DNA of 64,000 nucleotides from Stygiobacter electus. Its GTDB lineage: Bacteria > Bacteroidota > Ignavibacteria > Ignavibacteriales > Melioribacteraceae. This document shows positions 17,433-26,986 of the stretch, in pieces. Made by a program: the position numbers and the translations under genes. Location: the NCBI GenBank assembly GCA_029210465.1, contig JARGDL010000006.1, positions 1 through 64,000 of the forward strand, given 5' to 3'. The stretch's first letter is position 1; each line of letters opens with the position of its first letter. The notes below the pieces were generated by a model. That model was given only the letters and a program-made list of their open reading frames with translations. It was not told where the DNA came from and did no database searches.

Positions 17433-19304
17433 ATGTTTAATAAAATTAGTTCAAAATTAATTTTAGTTGTTAGTTTAACTGCTGTTTTAATAATAGGAAT
17501 TTATTCTTATTTAAATATTAAAAATCAAACAGCAGTTTTACTTTCTGAAGTAGAGCGTCATGCAAATCAATTAAGCGAGATGATGAAAAATTCTACTGAG
17601 GATTTGATGATGAGAAATGACCGCGAAAAAATTCAGTTATTAATTGAAAAGATTGGAAAAGATCCAACAATAAATAGTATAAGGTTATTAAACAAAGAAG
17701 GTGAAATAATTTACTCATCGGTTAAAAGCGATATTGGTATGATGCTCGATAAAAAAGCTGAAAGTTGTTTTGCATGTCATGCTGAAAATAAACCTTTAGA
17801 AAAACTTCCTATAAATAATCGCACAAGATTCTTTTCACTTCATTCAGATTCTTCAAAAATTTTAGGTATAATTAATCCTATTGACAACAAACCAAGCTGC
17901 TACCAAGCAAGTTGTCATGCTCATTCTGAAAAATCAACTGTACTTGGTGTTTTAGATGTTACTATTTCATTAAAAGAAGTTGAAAAACAAATTTTACACA
18001 ATGAAATACAAGGAATTATTTTTTCTTTAATTGCAATTATATCTATTGGTTTAATAATTGGTCTTACTATAAAAAAATATGTTGATAATCCAGTTAAGGA
18101 ATTAGTTAAAGCAACTGAACAAATAGCAATTGGAAATTTAACTTACAAAGTAAAAGAATTAGGAAAAGATGAATTAGGTGAACTTGCAAAAGCTTTTAAT
18201 GAAATGTCTCAAAAAATTGATGAAACAAATAGACAATTATTTCAATCCTCTAAGATGGCTTCACTTGGACAATTAGCTGCTGGAGTTGCACATGAAATCA
18301 ACAATCCATTGACTGGTGTGTTAACCTACAGCAGTTATTTATTAAAAAGGACAAATGATAATCCTCAACTCCAAGAAGACTTAAATGTAATTGTAAGAGA
18401 AACATTAAGAAGCAGAGAAATAGTAAAAGGTTTGCTTGATTTTGCAAGACAATCAACACCTAAAAAAATTCCAATTGATGTAAATGAAATTATTAATCGT
18501 GCTATTTCAGTAGTATCAAATCAGTTAAAAATTAATAAAATTTCACTTGAAAAAAATTTATCTCCAAATCTTCCAAGAATTATTGCAGATGCAAATCAAA
18601 TTCAGCAAGTGATTATAAATTTAATTGTTAATTCTATTGATGCAATTAATAATAATGGAAAAATAAAAATTTCAACTTCAGCATTAAATTTACCACCAAA
18701 AGGAATTATACATATTAAAAAAGCTGTATGTAATAAAAATCATAATTTAATAGATACTCAACACAAAATTGGTGGAAAAAATTCTATCAAGCTTAAAATT
18801 AAAACTGCAACAAATGAAGGTTTCGTTAATCTTGATCCAATCTATGGTAAAGACAGACATTATTTTGGACTTAATATAAAACATGGTGACGTTTTAAATA
18901 TTTCATGCCCAACTTGCGACTCATCATTAATTGACAAAAATTCAAAATGCCCAATTTGTGGTGGCCCAGTTTATAAAATTACAATCCCTAATCAAGGATT
19001 TCTTGAAGGTTGTGCCTCTTTCAAAGTTGATTGGCAAAGATGGAGCTATATTGATCAAATAGGTGAAATTAAATTTGTAGAAATTGTTATTGAAGATACA
19101 GGTTGTGGAATTCCTCCTGAAAATCTTAACAAAATTTTTGAACCATTTTTTACAACAAAGGGACAAAAAGGAACTGGACTTGGACTTTCAGTTATCTGGG
19201 GTATTGTTGATAATCACAATGGAACAATTAATGTTCATAGTGAGGTAGGTAAAGGTACCTCATTTACAATACGTCTTCCTGAAAATGGAGAAATTCTTTC
19301 ATGA
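17433..19304 (+). CDS. Haem-c-bearing sensor histidine kinase with a zinc-ribbon insert in its ATPase domain
   Basis: 623 residues. Helices at about 8-26 and 193-213 bracket a periplasmic domain with CFACH (112-116) and CYQASCH (156-162, a CX4CH motif), so two covalent haems are likely in the sensor. A HAMP linker follows, then HisKA with phospho-acceptor His287 in GVAHEINNPL. The ATPase domain has NLIVNSIDA (N box), DTGCGI (G1) and GTGLGL (G2). Between the N and G1 boxes there is an insert of about 128 residues (417-544) carrying CPTC and CPICG, a zinc-ribbon pattern; normally this gap is only some 20 residues. Overlap of 4 bp with the next response regulator gives its likely partner. It probably reports redox state of the adjacent cytochromes. 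Confidence 0.87.
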   Translation: MFNKISSKLILVVSLTAVLIIGIYSYLNIKNQTAVLLSEVERHANQLSEMMKNSTEDLMMRNDREKIQLLIEKIGKDPTINSIRLLNKEGEIIYSSVKSDIGMMLDKKAESCFACHAENKPLEKLPINNRTRFFSLHSDSSKILGIINPIDNKPSCYQASCHAHSEKSTVLGVLDVTISLKEVEKQILHNEIQGIIFSLIAIISIGLIIGLTIKKYVDNPVKELVKATEQIAIGNLTYKVKELGKDELGELAKAFNEMSQKIDETNRQLFQSSKMASLGQLAAGVAHEINNPLTGVLTYSSYLLKRTNDNPQLQEDLNVIVRETLRSREIVKGLLDFARQSTPKKIPIDVNEIINRAISVVSNQLKINKISLEKNLSPNLPRIIADANQIQQVIINLIVNSIDAINNNGKIKISTSALNLPPKGIIHIKKAVCNKNHNLIDTQHKIGGKNSIKLKIKTATNEGFVNLDPIYGKDRHYFGLNIKHGDVLNISCPTCDSSLIDKNSKCPICGGPVYKITIPNQGFLEGCASFKVDWQRWSYIDQIGEIKFVEIVIEDTGCGIPPENLNKIFEPFFTTKGQKGTGLGLSVIWGIVDNHNGTINVHSEVGKGTSFTIRLPENGEILS

Positions 19305-20086
19305 AAAATAAATTCGACATATTAATTATAGATGATGAAAAAGTTGTAATTGATTCAATTATTAAAATTGCAAGCTTAGCAAATTATTCTGTTGATTTTT
19401 CATTTGATGCAAATGAAGCATTAACAAAATTAAAACAAAACGAGTATGATTTAATAATTTGCGATATAATGCTACCTGAAAAAGATGGATTTCAACTTTT
19501 AGAAACTATTCAAAATTTTAATATTGAAACACCAGTTATTATGACAACAGGATATTCTACTATAGACAACGCTGTAAAATCCCTTTATTTAGGTGCTATA
19601 GACTTTATACCGAAGCCATTTTCCATTGATGAAATGCAAAGTTTGCTAGCTCGGGGTTTGAAATATAAAAGTTTTCTTCAACAAAAAAGAAATACTTTTT
19701 CTGATGGACTTGTTGTTTCTTGTCCTTCAAGATACTTTCGTCTTGGAGTATCATGTTGGGCTAATTTAAATAATGATGGAACAGTTTTGATAGGTGCTAC
19801 TAATTTTTTTATAAAATCAATTGAACCTGTTAATAAAATCGAATTGCTTAAAAATGATGATGTATTAATACAAGCTTCCCCTTGTGCAAAATTATTTTCA
19901 ACAGAATATGTTCACAATTTAAATTCATCATTAAGTGGAAGAATCATTGAAGTAAATAAAATCTTGATTGAAAAACCTGAAATCATTGAAAAAGATCCAT
20001 ACTTTGAAGGTTGGCTTTATAGGATAATACCACAAGAACTTGAATTCGAAAAACAAAAATTAATTCCTTGCGGATCAGATAGATAG
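19301..20086 (+). CDS. Response regulator with degenerate GcvH-like output domain
   Basis: 261 residues. Residues 1-120 are a receiver (ILIIDDEK, phospho-acceptor Asp55 in CDIMLPEKDG, TTGYST, PKPF). The remainder is not DNA-binding. TVLIGATNFFIKSIEPVNKIELLKNDD and SLSGRIIEVN...PEIIEKDPYFEGWLYRI follow the glycine-cleavage H-protein fold, but the lipoyl-lysine ESVK segment is gone. It overlaps the kinase gene by 4 bp. The output probably acts by protein binding. Several unpaired cysteines (VSCPSRY, VSCWAN, SPCAK, IPCGS) are worth noting. Confidence 0.8.
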   Translation: MKNKFDILIIDDEKVVIDSIIKIASLANYSVDFSFDANEALTKLKQNEYDLIICDIMLPEKDGFQLLETIQNFNIETPVIMTTGYSTIDNAVKSLYLGAIDFIPKPFSIDEMQSLLARGLKYKSFLQQKRNTFSDGLVVSCPSRYFRLGVSCWANLNNDGTVLIGATNFFIKSIEPVNKIELLKNDDVLIQASPCAKLFSTEYVHNLNSSLSGRIIEVNKILIEKPEIIEKDPYFEGWLYRIIPQELEFEKQKLIPCGSDR

Positions 20087-20114
20087 AAATAAAAAAAAAA
20101 CAGGAGATAAAAAA

Positions 20115-21266
20115 ATGGGTTTCTCACTTTTAATTTTAGCATTTATAATTTTTATACTGGCTGATATTATTATTAGATTTATCCTTAATAAATTTCAAGA
20201 ATCTAAACTTCGGAAAGAAAGAGAAACAATACTTACCGAAAGTATAAAAGTTGATTTTTCAAAAGAAGCAAAATCACTCAAAAGAGCTGAAGTACAAAAC
20301 CCCAAAGCAAAAATTCTTTGTGTTGACGATGAAGATGTTATTCTCGATAGCTTTAGAAAAATTCTTGTACTTGATGGTTATTCAGTTGATACTGTAAATA
20401 GTGGTCCAGAAGCCATTAACTTGATTAAATCTCATCATTATGATTTTGTATTTACAGATTTGAAAATGCCAGAAATGGATGGAGTAGAAGTAACAAAAAT
20501 TGTAAAACATCTTCGCCCAGATATTGATGTAATAATTATTACCGGTTATGCAACAGTGGAAACTGCAGTTGATTGTATGAAATTTGGTGCAATGGATTAT
20601 GTTCAGAAACCATTTACCGAAGATGAACTCCTTGATTTTACAAAGAAATCTTTAATCAAACGTCAAGATAGAATTCAAAAACAACTGAAACCACGCGTTC
20701 ACATTACACATCTTGTAGAAACAGATAAAATTAAATTTGGTGAATTTGCAATTCCAGGTGGTGTATTTATTTCTGAAGGACACACCTGGGCTGCAGTTGC
20801 TCAAGATGGTTCTGTTAGAATTGGAATTGATGACTTTGCGAAAAAATTAATTGGTGAAATTGATGATATCGAATTTCCAAATCTTGGTATGAATGCCATT
20901 AAAGGCCAACCAATATTCTCAATTAAGCAAAATAATCGTGTTGTTAAGTTCAACTCACCTGTTTCAGGTGTAGTGTCAAAAATAAATTACGAATTAAAAG
21001 AAGATTTACATTCATTAAATTATTCTGTTTATGAAAAAAATTGGATTTGCATTATTGATGCGGATAAATTGGATACAGAATTACTTCAACTTAAAATTGG
21101 TAAAAATGCAGTTGATTTTTATCAAGATGAAATCGATAAATTTATCAAAGAGATGAAAGAAATATTAAAAGATGAATCCAAATCTGATGAATTAGTTTGG
21201 GGTGAACTTCAAGATTTAGATGAAAAAAACTGGTATTTAATTACTGGAGAATTTTTTAATAAATAA
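20115..21266 (+). CDS. Membrane-anchored response regulator with GcvH-like output domain
   Basis: 383 residues. An N-terminal transmembrane helix (about 3-25) and a charged linker precede a receiver (about 64-185; ILCVDDED, Asp115 in FTDLKMPEMDG, ITGYAT, QKPF). The C-terminal part contains EGHTWAAVAQDGSVRIGIDDFA and SPVSGVVSKIN, clear glycine-cleavage H-protein features, with IKQNNRVVKFN where the lipoylated lysine loop would be. The end is a charged helix. A receiver tied to the membrane without a DNA-binding domain suggests direct control of a membrane complex rather than of transcription. Start chosen for AACAGGAGATAAAAAA before ATG. Confidence 0.82.
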   Translation: MGFSLLILAFIIFILADIIIRFILNKFQESKLRKERETILTESIKVDFSKEAKSLKRAEVQNPKAKILCVDDEDVILDSFRKILVLDGYSVDTVNSGPEAINLIKSHHYDFVFTDLKMPEMDGVEVTKIVKHLRPDIDVIIITGYATVETAVDCMKFGAMDYVQKPFTEDELLDFTKKSLIKRQDRIQKQLKPRVHITHLVETDKIKFGEFAIPGGVFISEGHTWAAVAQDGSVRIGIDDFAKKLIGEIDDIEFPNLGMNAIKGQPIFSIKQNNRVVKFNSPVSGVVSKINYELKEDLHSLNYSVYEKNWICIIDADKLDTELLQLKIGKNAVDFYQDEIDKFIKEMKEILKDESKSDELVWGELQDLDEKNWYLITGEFFNK

Positions 21267-21316
21267 AATACAAGTTGTTTTTGGAAAATTAAAAATATCT
21301 AAATATTTTAAGAAAG

Positions 21317-21344
21317 GATAAGTAAGTCTTTTATCTTATTTATC
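21317..21344 (+). terminator. Weak hairpin/terminator after the response-regulator gene
   Basis: GATAAGTAAG and CTTATTTATC form a 10-bp stem with one G-U pair and an 8-nt loop, followed by TTTTGTCT. It is AT-rich and may only partly stop transcription between the regulator and the 16-heme cytochrome gene. Confidence 0.4.
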
Positions 21345-21405
21345 TTTTGTCTAAATAATTATGGATTAAAGACGATAATATTGTATCTTTTCATTATAGG
21401 TTCTT

Positions 21406-23850
21406 ATGAAGAAAATAATTTATTTTTTAATACTCCTTTTATCAATAAAAACATATTCACAAAGTACAGATGATCAAGTTTGTTTAGACTGCCATAGTGA
21501 TAACACTTTAACGAAAAAAAAGAATGGTAAAATAATTTCCCTTTTTGTTGATGGTAAAAAGTTTGCTTTATCAGTTCACGAAGATATAAGTTGTATCGGT
21601 TGTCATACAGATGTTGATCCTGAAAATTTACCTCACCCTGAAAATTTAGCAAAAGTTAATTGTGGTAATTGCCATGATGATAAAGTTAAAACAGTTAGTA
21701 ACGATATTCACCATAGATTAAAAGTAAAAAATCCTCCAACTTGTGTTTCATGCCATAGTAATCATGAAGTCAAAAAACCACCTTTAAATAATACAGCAAA
21801 AGTCATTGAATATTGCAATAAATGTCATACGGATAAAATACTTGCAAATAATTATCATGGAAAGGTTGTCGAGAAAAACAATTGCTTAGCTTGCCATAAG
21901 AAAGTTGATGTAAAACTAACTCTTCCTTCTTCTGTTCATAAAAACTTACAATGTGCAGATTGTCATAATTATATCTCAAATAATTTAGCAAATCATCCAA
22001 AGAATGTTAAACATACTCAAAAAGCAGATTGTTATTTATGTCATAGCCAAATAGCAAAAGTACATCGTGAAAGTATACATGGTATTTCTTTAAGTGAAGG
22101 AATAGATGAAGCTGCAATGTGTTGGGATTGCCATGGTTCACATAACATTCAAAAAGTAAAATCAGAGTTTAGTTTAGTTTCACCCAAAAATCTTGCTTCA
22201 ACTTGTGGTAAATGTCACGACAATAAAGATTTCCAGAAAAAATTTGATATTGGAATTAAAAATCCAGCAGCAAGTTATACTCAATCGGTTCATGGTAAAC
22301 TTTTAAAAAATGGGAACAAAGACGTTCCTACTTGCACAAGTTGCCATGATGTACATAATATTAAAAATAAAGTCCAAGAAGGTTCAACAATTTCTCCATT
22401 TAATATCCCCAAACTATGCGGACAATGTCATAAAAAAGAGAGCGAAGAATATACCCAATCAATACATTGGATTAGAGCCAAAAAAGGATTTAGGGAATCT
22501 CCTGTTTGCTCAGATTGCCATAGTGAACATAATATTGATGCAGTAAACGCAAAGAATAAACGAGATGAAGCAAAAAAACTTCAAGAACAAACTTGTATAG
22601 TATGTCATCAAAACCCAATGATTGCTCGCCGTTTTGGACACACCGGTGAAAATGCAAAACTCTATCAGGATAGTTATCACGGTTTAGCTGTTATGCGTGG
22701 AGATAAAGATGCTGCAATGTGTATTGATTGCCATGGCGTTCATAAAATTCTTCCCAAAAATTTTAGTGAGTCTTCAGTTAGCAAAGAAAATGTTAAAACA
22801 ACATGCCAAAAATGTCATAAAGATGCAACACAAGTTTTTTCAGAAAGTTATTCTCACATAACTCAAAATAAAGAAGCTGTAAAAATTGAAAGTATAGTAT
22901 CAAATATTTATTTCTGGCTGATCTTTTCAGTAATTGGGGCAATGGTTCTTCATAATTTATTGATTTACTTATATGAAGTTAAAAAGAAAAGAAATAAACT
23001 TATTAACGATATCACAATCCCTAGATTCACAAAAAATGAAGTGGTTCAACATTATTTACTGTTTATTTCTTTTATAACATTAGCTATTACTGGTTTTGCA
23101 CTTAAGTATCCAAATAGTTGGTGGTCTGAATTGTTAAGAAATATTGGAATGACTGAAACTGTTCGTCAATATATTCATCGCGGTGCTGCAATAATAATGA
23201 TAATTACAGGATTGTATCATATCGGTTATTTATTATTCACAGCACGTGGTAGAGATGTTTTATTTAACCTTATTCCAAAATGGAGTGATGTAATTGAAGC
23301 AAGAGACAATATTCTTTACTATTTAAGAATTAATAAAGAAAGACCAAAATTTGATGAATATGATTATACAGAAAAAGCTGAATATTGGGCTTTAATTTGG
23401 GGAACAATTGTCATGGGTGTTACCGGTTTGTTTTTATGGTTCCCAACATTAGTAGGTAATTGGGCTCCAGTTTGGTTAATCAAAGTAAGCGAATTAATTC
23501 ATTTTTATGAAGCAATTTTGGCAACACTTGCAATTGTCGTTTGGCATTGGTTTTTTGTAATTTTCCATCCTCATGAATATCCAATGAGTTTAACATGGAT
23601 AGATGGAAAAATGAGCTTGCATACTTATCGTCATCATCACGAAAAGCATTTTAGAAAAGTAGTTTTAGAATGGAAAGAATATAAATCTGGTAAACGTGAA
23701 TTAAAAAAAGTTAGTAATTCAACTTTTTTATTTACTTCAACTTTAGAAAAAAATGGTTTAAATCCAGATGTAATTATTAATCACGAAATTGAAAATGATC
23801 CTGAACTTAAAAACTGGCTTGATGAAAAATTAAATATTGCTATAAATTAA
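21406..23850 (+). CDS. 16-heme cytochrome c fused to a cytochrome b561-type membrane domain
   Basis: 814 residues. After a signal peptide (about 1-18), residues about 20-490 carry 16 CxxCH motifs, first CLDCH and last CQKCH. A transmembrane segment (about 510-535) leads to a four-helix cytochrome b561/formate-dehydrogenase-gamma-like domain (about 550-745) with conserved histidines in HRGAAIIMIITGLYHIGY, YEAILATLAIVVWHWFFVIFHP and nearby. The chain ends in a soluble tail. It joins a quinone-facing b haem site to a periplasmic haem wire in one chain, so it can probably pass quinol electrons straight to periplasmic acceptors. A hairpin lies upstream; it may also have its own promoter. Confidence 0.88.
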   Translation: MKKIIYFLILLLSIKTYSQSTDDQVCLDCHSDNTLTKKKNGKIISLFVDGKKFALSVHEDISCIGCHTDVDPENLPHPENLAKVNCGNCHDDKVKTVSNDIHHRLKVKNPPTCVSCHSNHEVKKPPLNNTAKVIEYCNKCHTDKILANNYHGKVVEKNNCLACHKKVDVKLTLPSSVHKNLQCADCHNYISNNLANHPKNVKHTQKADCYLCHSQIAKVHRESIHGISLSEGIDEAAMCWDCHGSHNIQKVKSEFSLVSPKNLASTCGKCHDNKDFQKKFDIGIKNPAASYTQSVHGKLLKNGNKDVPTCTSCHDVHNIKNKVQEGSTISPFNIPKLCGQCHKKESEEYTQSIHWIRAKKGFRESPVCSDCHSEHNIDAVNAKNKRDEAKKLQEQTCIVCHQNPMIARRFGHTGENAKLYQDSYHGLAVMRGDKDAAMCIDCHGVHKILPKNFSESSVSKENVKTTCQKCHKDATQVFSESYSHITQNKEAVKIESIVSNIYFWLIFSVIGAMVLHNLLIYLYEVKKKRNKLINDITIPRFTKNEVVQHYLLFISFITLAITGFALKYPNSWWSELLRNIGMTETVRQYIHRGAAIIMIITGLYHIGYLLFTARGRDVLFNLIPKWSDVIEARDNILYYLRINKERPKFDEYDYTEKAEYWALIWGTIVMGVTGLFLWFPTLVGNWAPVWLIKVSELIHFYEAILATLAIVVWHWFFVIFHPHEYPMSLTWIDGKMSLHTYRHHHEKHFRKVVLEWKEYKSGKRELKKVSNSTFLFTSTLEKNGLNPDVIINHEIENDPELKNWLDEKLNIAIN

Positions 23851-23927
23851 ATTAATACAGAACTTTATAATAAGAGTTATTTGAAATTCATAATTATATC
23901 ATTTAATCAAATCCTTAGGAGGATATT

Positions 23928-24476
23928 ATGCTTAAAAAAGTAACTTTAGTTTTAACTTTTGTTGGATTAGTTTCATTAATAATACCAACAAATTTATTAG
24001 CTCAACCATATGGTTATGAAGGGACACAAGTCTGTGGAATGTGCCATAAAACAGAAAAAGCTGGTCAGCAATTAAAAATATGGCAAGAAAGTAAACATGC
24101 TCAAGCATATAAGACATTATTAACACCAGAAGCAGATAAAATTGCTGCCGAAAAAGGTTTTAAAACAAAAGCTGCAGAAACTAAAGAATGTTTAAAATGC
24201 CATGCTTCTGGTTATGATGTCGATAAATCTCTTATCGGTGCAAAATTTAAAGTTGAAGATGGAGTTCAATGCGAAACCTGTCATGGTGCAGGTTCAGGTT
24301 ATAAAACAATGTCCGTTATGAAAAATAAAGATGAGGCATTTAAAAAAGGATTAGTTATTCACGAAGACAAAGAAAAATTCTGTAAAACTTGCCATAATCC
24401 TGAAAGCCCAAGTTACAAAGAGTTCAAGTTTGATGAAATGTGGAAGAAAATTGAACACAAAATTCCTAAAGGTTAA
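23928..24476 (+). CDS. Tetraheme cytochrome c554-like periplasmic protein
   Basis: 182 residues. Signal peptide about 1-25 (ending PTNLLAQ). Four CxxCH motifs: CGMCH, CLKCH, CETCH, CKTCH. The order CGMCH...W.ES.HA.AY.TL and DGVQCETCHGAGSGY is that of the cytochrome c554/c-prime family. It is a likely soluble electron shuttle between the inner-membrane complexes and the outer membrane. An unusually strong Shine-Dalgarno, TTAGGAGG, sits 6 nt before the ATG, suggesting high expression, while the 77-bp gap in front could hold a promoter. Confidence 0.88.
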   Translation: MLKKVTLVLTFVGLVSLIIPTNLLAQPYGYEGTQVCGMCHKTEKAGQQLKIWQESKHAQAYKTLLTPEADKIAAEKGFKTKAAETKECLKCHASGYDVDKSLIGAKFKVEDGVQCETCHGAGSGYKTMSVMKNKDEAFKKGLVIHEDKEKFCKTCHNPESPSYKEFKFDEMWKKIEHKIPKG

Positions 24477-24494
24477 TCTTTAATAGGATAAAAA

Positions 24495-25757
24495 ATGAAA
24501 AAATTTATTCTAATATTTTTGTTTTTACCGTTAATATTACCTGCACAGAATTTTAACGGTAGATTCACTTCATCTTTTTATACATTCCAACGTTTTGATA
24601 ATTTACAGAATTCAGAAAATTATATACGTAACACCGAAGCGGTTTATCTTAATTTTAATTATTCTAAAATATCACTCCGAACAAGATTTAATTTTGAAAC
24701 TAATTTGGGTAATACATTAGTTAATGATCCTCGAATACGTTTTTATAATTTGTATTTAGAAGCTCGTGATGTTTTAGATTTTGCAACAATTAAGATTGGA
24801 AGACAACCTTTATTCACGCCTGTTTCAGGAGGTTTGTTTGATGGTATCAATCTTAAATTAAAATTCTCAGATTATTCATTAACCGCATATTATGGCGGAA
24901 ATTTACCTGCTTATCAAAAGTTGGAATTCTTAAAAGATTTAAGTGAAAACTATGTTATGGGTGCACGTTTTGATGCCAACCCAATTGAGCATCTCAACCT
25001 AGCTCTAAGTTATATTGATAAAAACTTCAAAGCTACGAGTTACGAAACTTTACGGCTTGATGCAGATTTAGATCCAGTAAAAATTTTGATAATGCAAAAC
25101 TCAAATCAATTTAAGTTTGCTTCTGGAGAAATTTCTTATGAATTACCAACCAGATTCGATGTTAATGCTCTTTTTGAATACGATTTAAATCTTCTTGAAC
25201 CATCAAAAGTAGAAGCAAATGGAAGATTTTGGATTACTAATGATTTGGGAATTACTGGCTATTATAATTGGCGAGAACCAAAAATCAGATACAATTCAAT
25301 TTTTTCAGTATTTAATTTTGGACATACGGAAGAATATGAAGCAGGCTTAGATTATAAAATTAACAATGACTATTCCCTTTTCGGCAAATTTGGAAATGTA
25401 AAATATGAAGATGAAAATTCTTCTCGTCTAACTGTTGGTGCAATTACTAAATTCGGCACACTTAGTTTAAGAAAAAGTTTTGGTTATGCTGGTGAATTAG
25501 ACAATATTTCATTCTACACTGCTAAAACTTTTGCAGATGGTTTTATTACACCTTCAGTTGGAGTTGCTTATACTTCATATAAACTTTCCAAAGATGATAA
25601 TAAAAATAATATCATTTCCGCATTAGTCGGTGTAAATGTACATCCTTGGCAAACATGGTCATTTGATTTACAGGGACAGTATTTCAACAATAAAATTTAT
25701 AAAAATGATTTTAGAGTATTCTTAAAAATAAACCACTGGTTTAATACTAATTTTTAG
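24495..25757 (+). CDS. Outer-membrane beta-barrel within the cytochrome cluster (candidate conduit porin)
   Basis: 420 residues. Signal peptide about 1-18 (ending LPAQ). The rest is alternating-strand barrel sequence, ending in the aromatic strand FLKINHWFNTNF with C-terminal Phe. No CxxCH. No known porin family could be named, and it is shorter than MtrB. It lies between the tetraheme and 14-heme cytochromes (gaps 18 and 6 bp), the arrangement of porin-cytochrome conduits, so it may sheath a cytochrome through the outer membrane. This role is inference; it could instead be a plain solute porin. Confidence 0.68.
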   Translation: MKKFILIFLFLPLILPAQNFNGRFTSSFYTFQRFDNLQNSENYIRNTEAVYLNFNYSKISLRTRFNFETNLGNTLVNDPRIRFYNLYLEARDVLDFATIKIGRQPLFTPVSGGLFDGINLKLKFSDYSLTAYYGGNLPAYQKLEFLKDLSENYVMGARFDANPIEHLNLALSYIDKNFKATSYETLRLDADLDPVKILIMQNSNQFKFASGEISYELPTRFDVNALFEYDLNLLEPSKVEANGRFWITNDLGITGYYNWREPKIRYNSIFSVFNFGHTEEYEAGLDYKINNDYSLFGKFGNVKYEDENSSRLTVGAITKFGTLSLRKSFGYAGELDNISFYTAKTFADGFITPSVGVAYTSYKLSKDDNKNNIISALVGVNVHPWQTWSFDLQGQYFNNKIYKNDFRVFLKINHWFNTNF

Positions 25758-25763
25758 AATGAT

Positions 25764-26969
25764 ATGAAAATAAAATATTTATATACAATCGTAGCCTTAA
25801 TGATTGTTGTATTATTGACAATAGCTGCAATCAGCTCAAATAATTTAACTGATAAAAAATCAAATAAAGATATCATTAAATTTTCGCACAAAAAACATTC
25901 AGAAGTTTCAGCTTGTGCTGATTGCCATACAAATGCGACTTCATCAACATCATTAAAAGACAGGCTTTTACCTGAAAAATCTGTTTGTGCCACTTGCCAT
26001 GATGTTAATGATGAAAATCAATGCAACACATGTCATTATCAAGATAAATATGAACCATTGATGAAAAAAACATCGCAGTTGATTTTTAACCATAAAATTC
26101 ACTTAGAAAATCAAAATGTTAATTGCGAAAGTTGTCACAAAGGATTAACCGATGTTGATTACAGCATTGAGGCAAAAAATTCAAAACCATCAATGAATAC
26201 ATGTTATTCTTGCCATAATGATACCGCTGTTGCATCAAGCGAGTGCAAAACATGTCATATTTCTACTGTCAATTTATTACCACAAGATCATAAAAGTGCA
26301 TCTTTTATGAAAATTCACAAATTCAAATCGCAAGAAGCAAATGCTGAATGCCAAATGTGTCATCAAAATAATTTCTGCGAATCTTGTCACATTTCAACAA
26401 CTATGATTGATGAAAAAAACACAAGTAAAGATTTTGTTACACCTTATTCACCTCATAATTTTATTGATAATACAAAGCAACAAAATATTACTCGTGTTCA
26501 TGATTTAAATTACAGATACACTCATGGAATAGACTTAAAAGGAAAAACAACAGAATGTCAAACATGTCATCAAACAGAAACTTTCTGTGCTGAATGCCAT
26601 AATACATCCGGCGGCGATTATGCGTTAGCTGGTATGGTACCACAATCTCATAAAATGGCAAACTTTGTAACATTGGGAGTAGGAAGTAGTGGTGGTCAAC
26701 ATGCAATGTTAGCAAAAAGAGATATTGAAAGTTGCGCATCATGTCATGATGTTCAAGGCGCTGATGCAACTTGCATTCTTTGTCATGTTGATAATGATGG
26801 TATAAAAGGTACTAATCCCAAAACTCATATAAGAGGTTTTATGAATTCTTTTGATGATGGTGATTGGCATAATGATAAAGGATCTATTTGCTACACTTGT
26901 CATACTGATGCAAACGCACGTCCTGATGGAATTAAAGGTGTAGGTTTTTGTGGTTATTGTCATAAATAA
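25764..26969 (+). CDS. 14-heme cytochrome c
   Basis: 401 residues. A single N-terminal hydrophobic segment (about 5-28, without a clear cleavage site or lipobox) may be an uncleaved anchor or signal peptide. I count 14 CxxCH motifs, first CADCH, last CGYCH four residues from the end. Histidines in FSHKKHSE and FNHKIHL look like distal ligands, as in cytochrome c7/c3-type repeats. It follows the barrel gene by 6 bp and is followed after 17 bp by a 9-heme lipoprotein, so it is the likely periplasmic partner of a barrel conduit. Confidence 0.85.
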   Translation: MKIKYLYTIVALMIVVLLTIAAISSNNLTDKKSNKDIIKFSHKKHSEVSACADCHTNATSSTSLKDRLLPEKSVCATCHDVNDENQCNTCHYQDKYEPLMKKTSQLIFNHKIHLENQNVNCESCHKGLTDVDYSIEAKNSKPSMNTCYSCHNDTAVASSECKTCHISTVNLLPQDHKSASFMKIHKFKSQEANAECQMCHQNNFCESCHISTTMIDEKNTSKDFVTPYSPHNFIDNTKQQNITRVHDLNYRYTHGIDLKGKTTECQTCHQTETFCAECHNTSGGDYALAGMVPQSHKMANFVTLGVGSSGGQHAMLAKRDIESCASCHDVQGADATCILCHVDNDGIKGTNPKTHIRGFMNSFDDGDWHNDKGSICYTCHTDANARPDGIKGVGFCGYCHK

Positions 26970-26986
26970 TTAATTCAATTTCTGGA

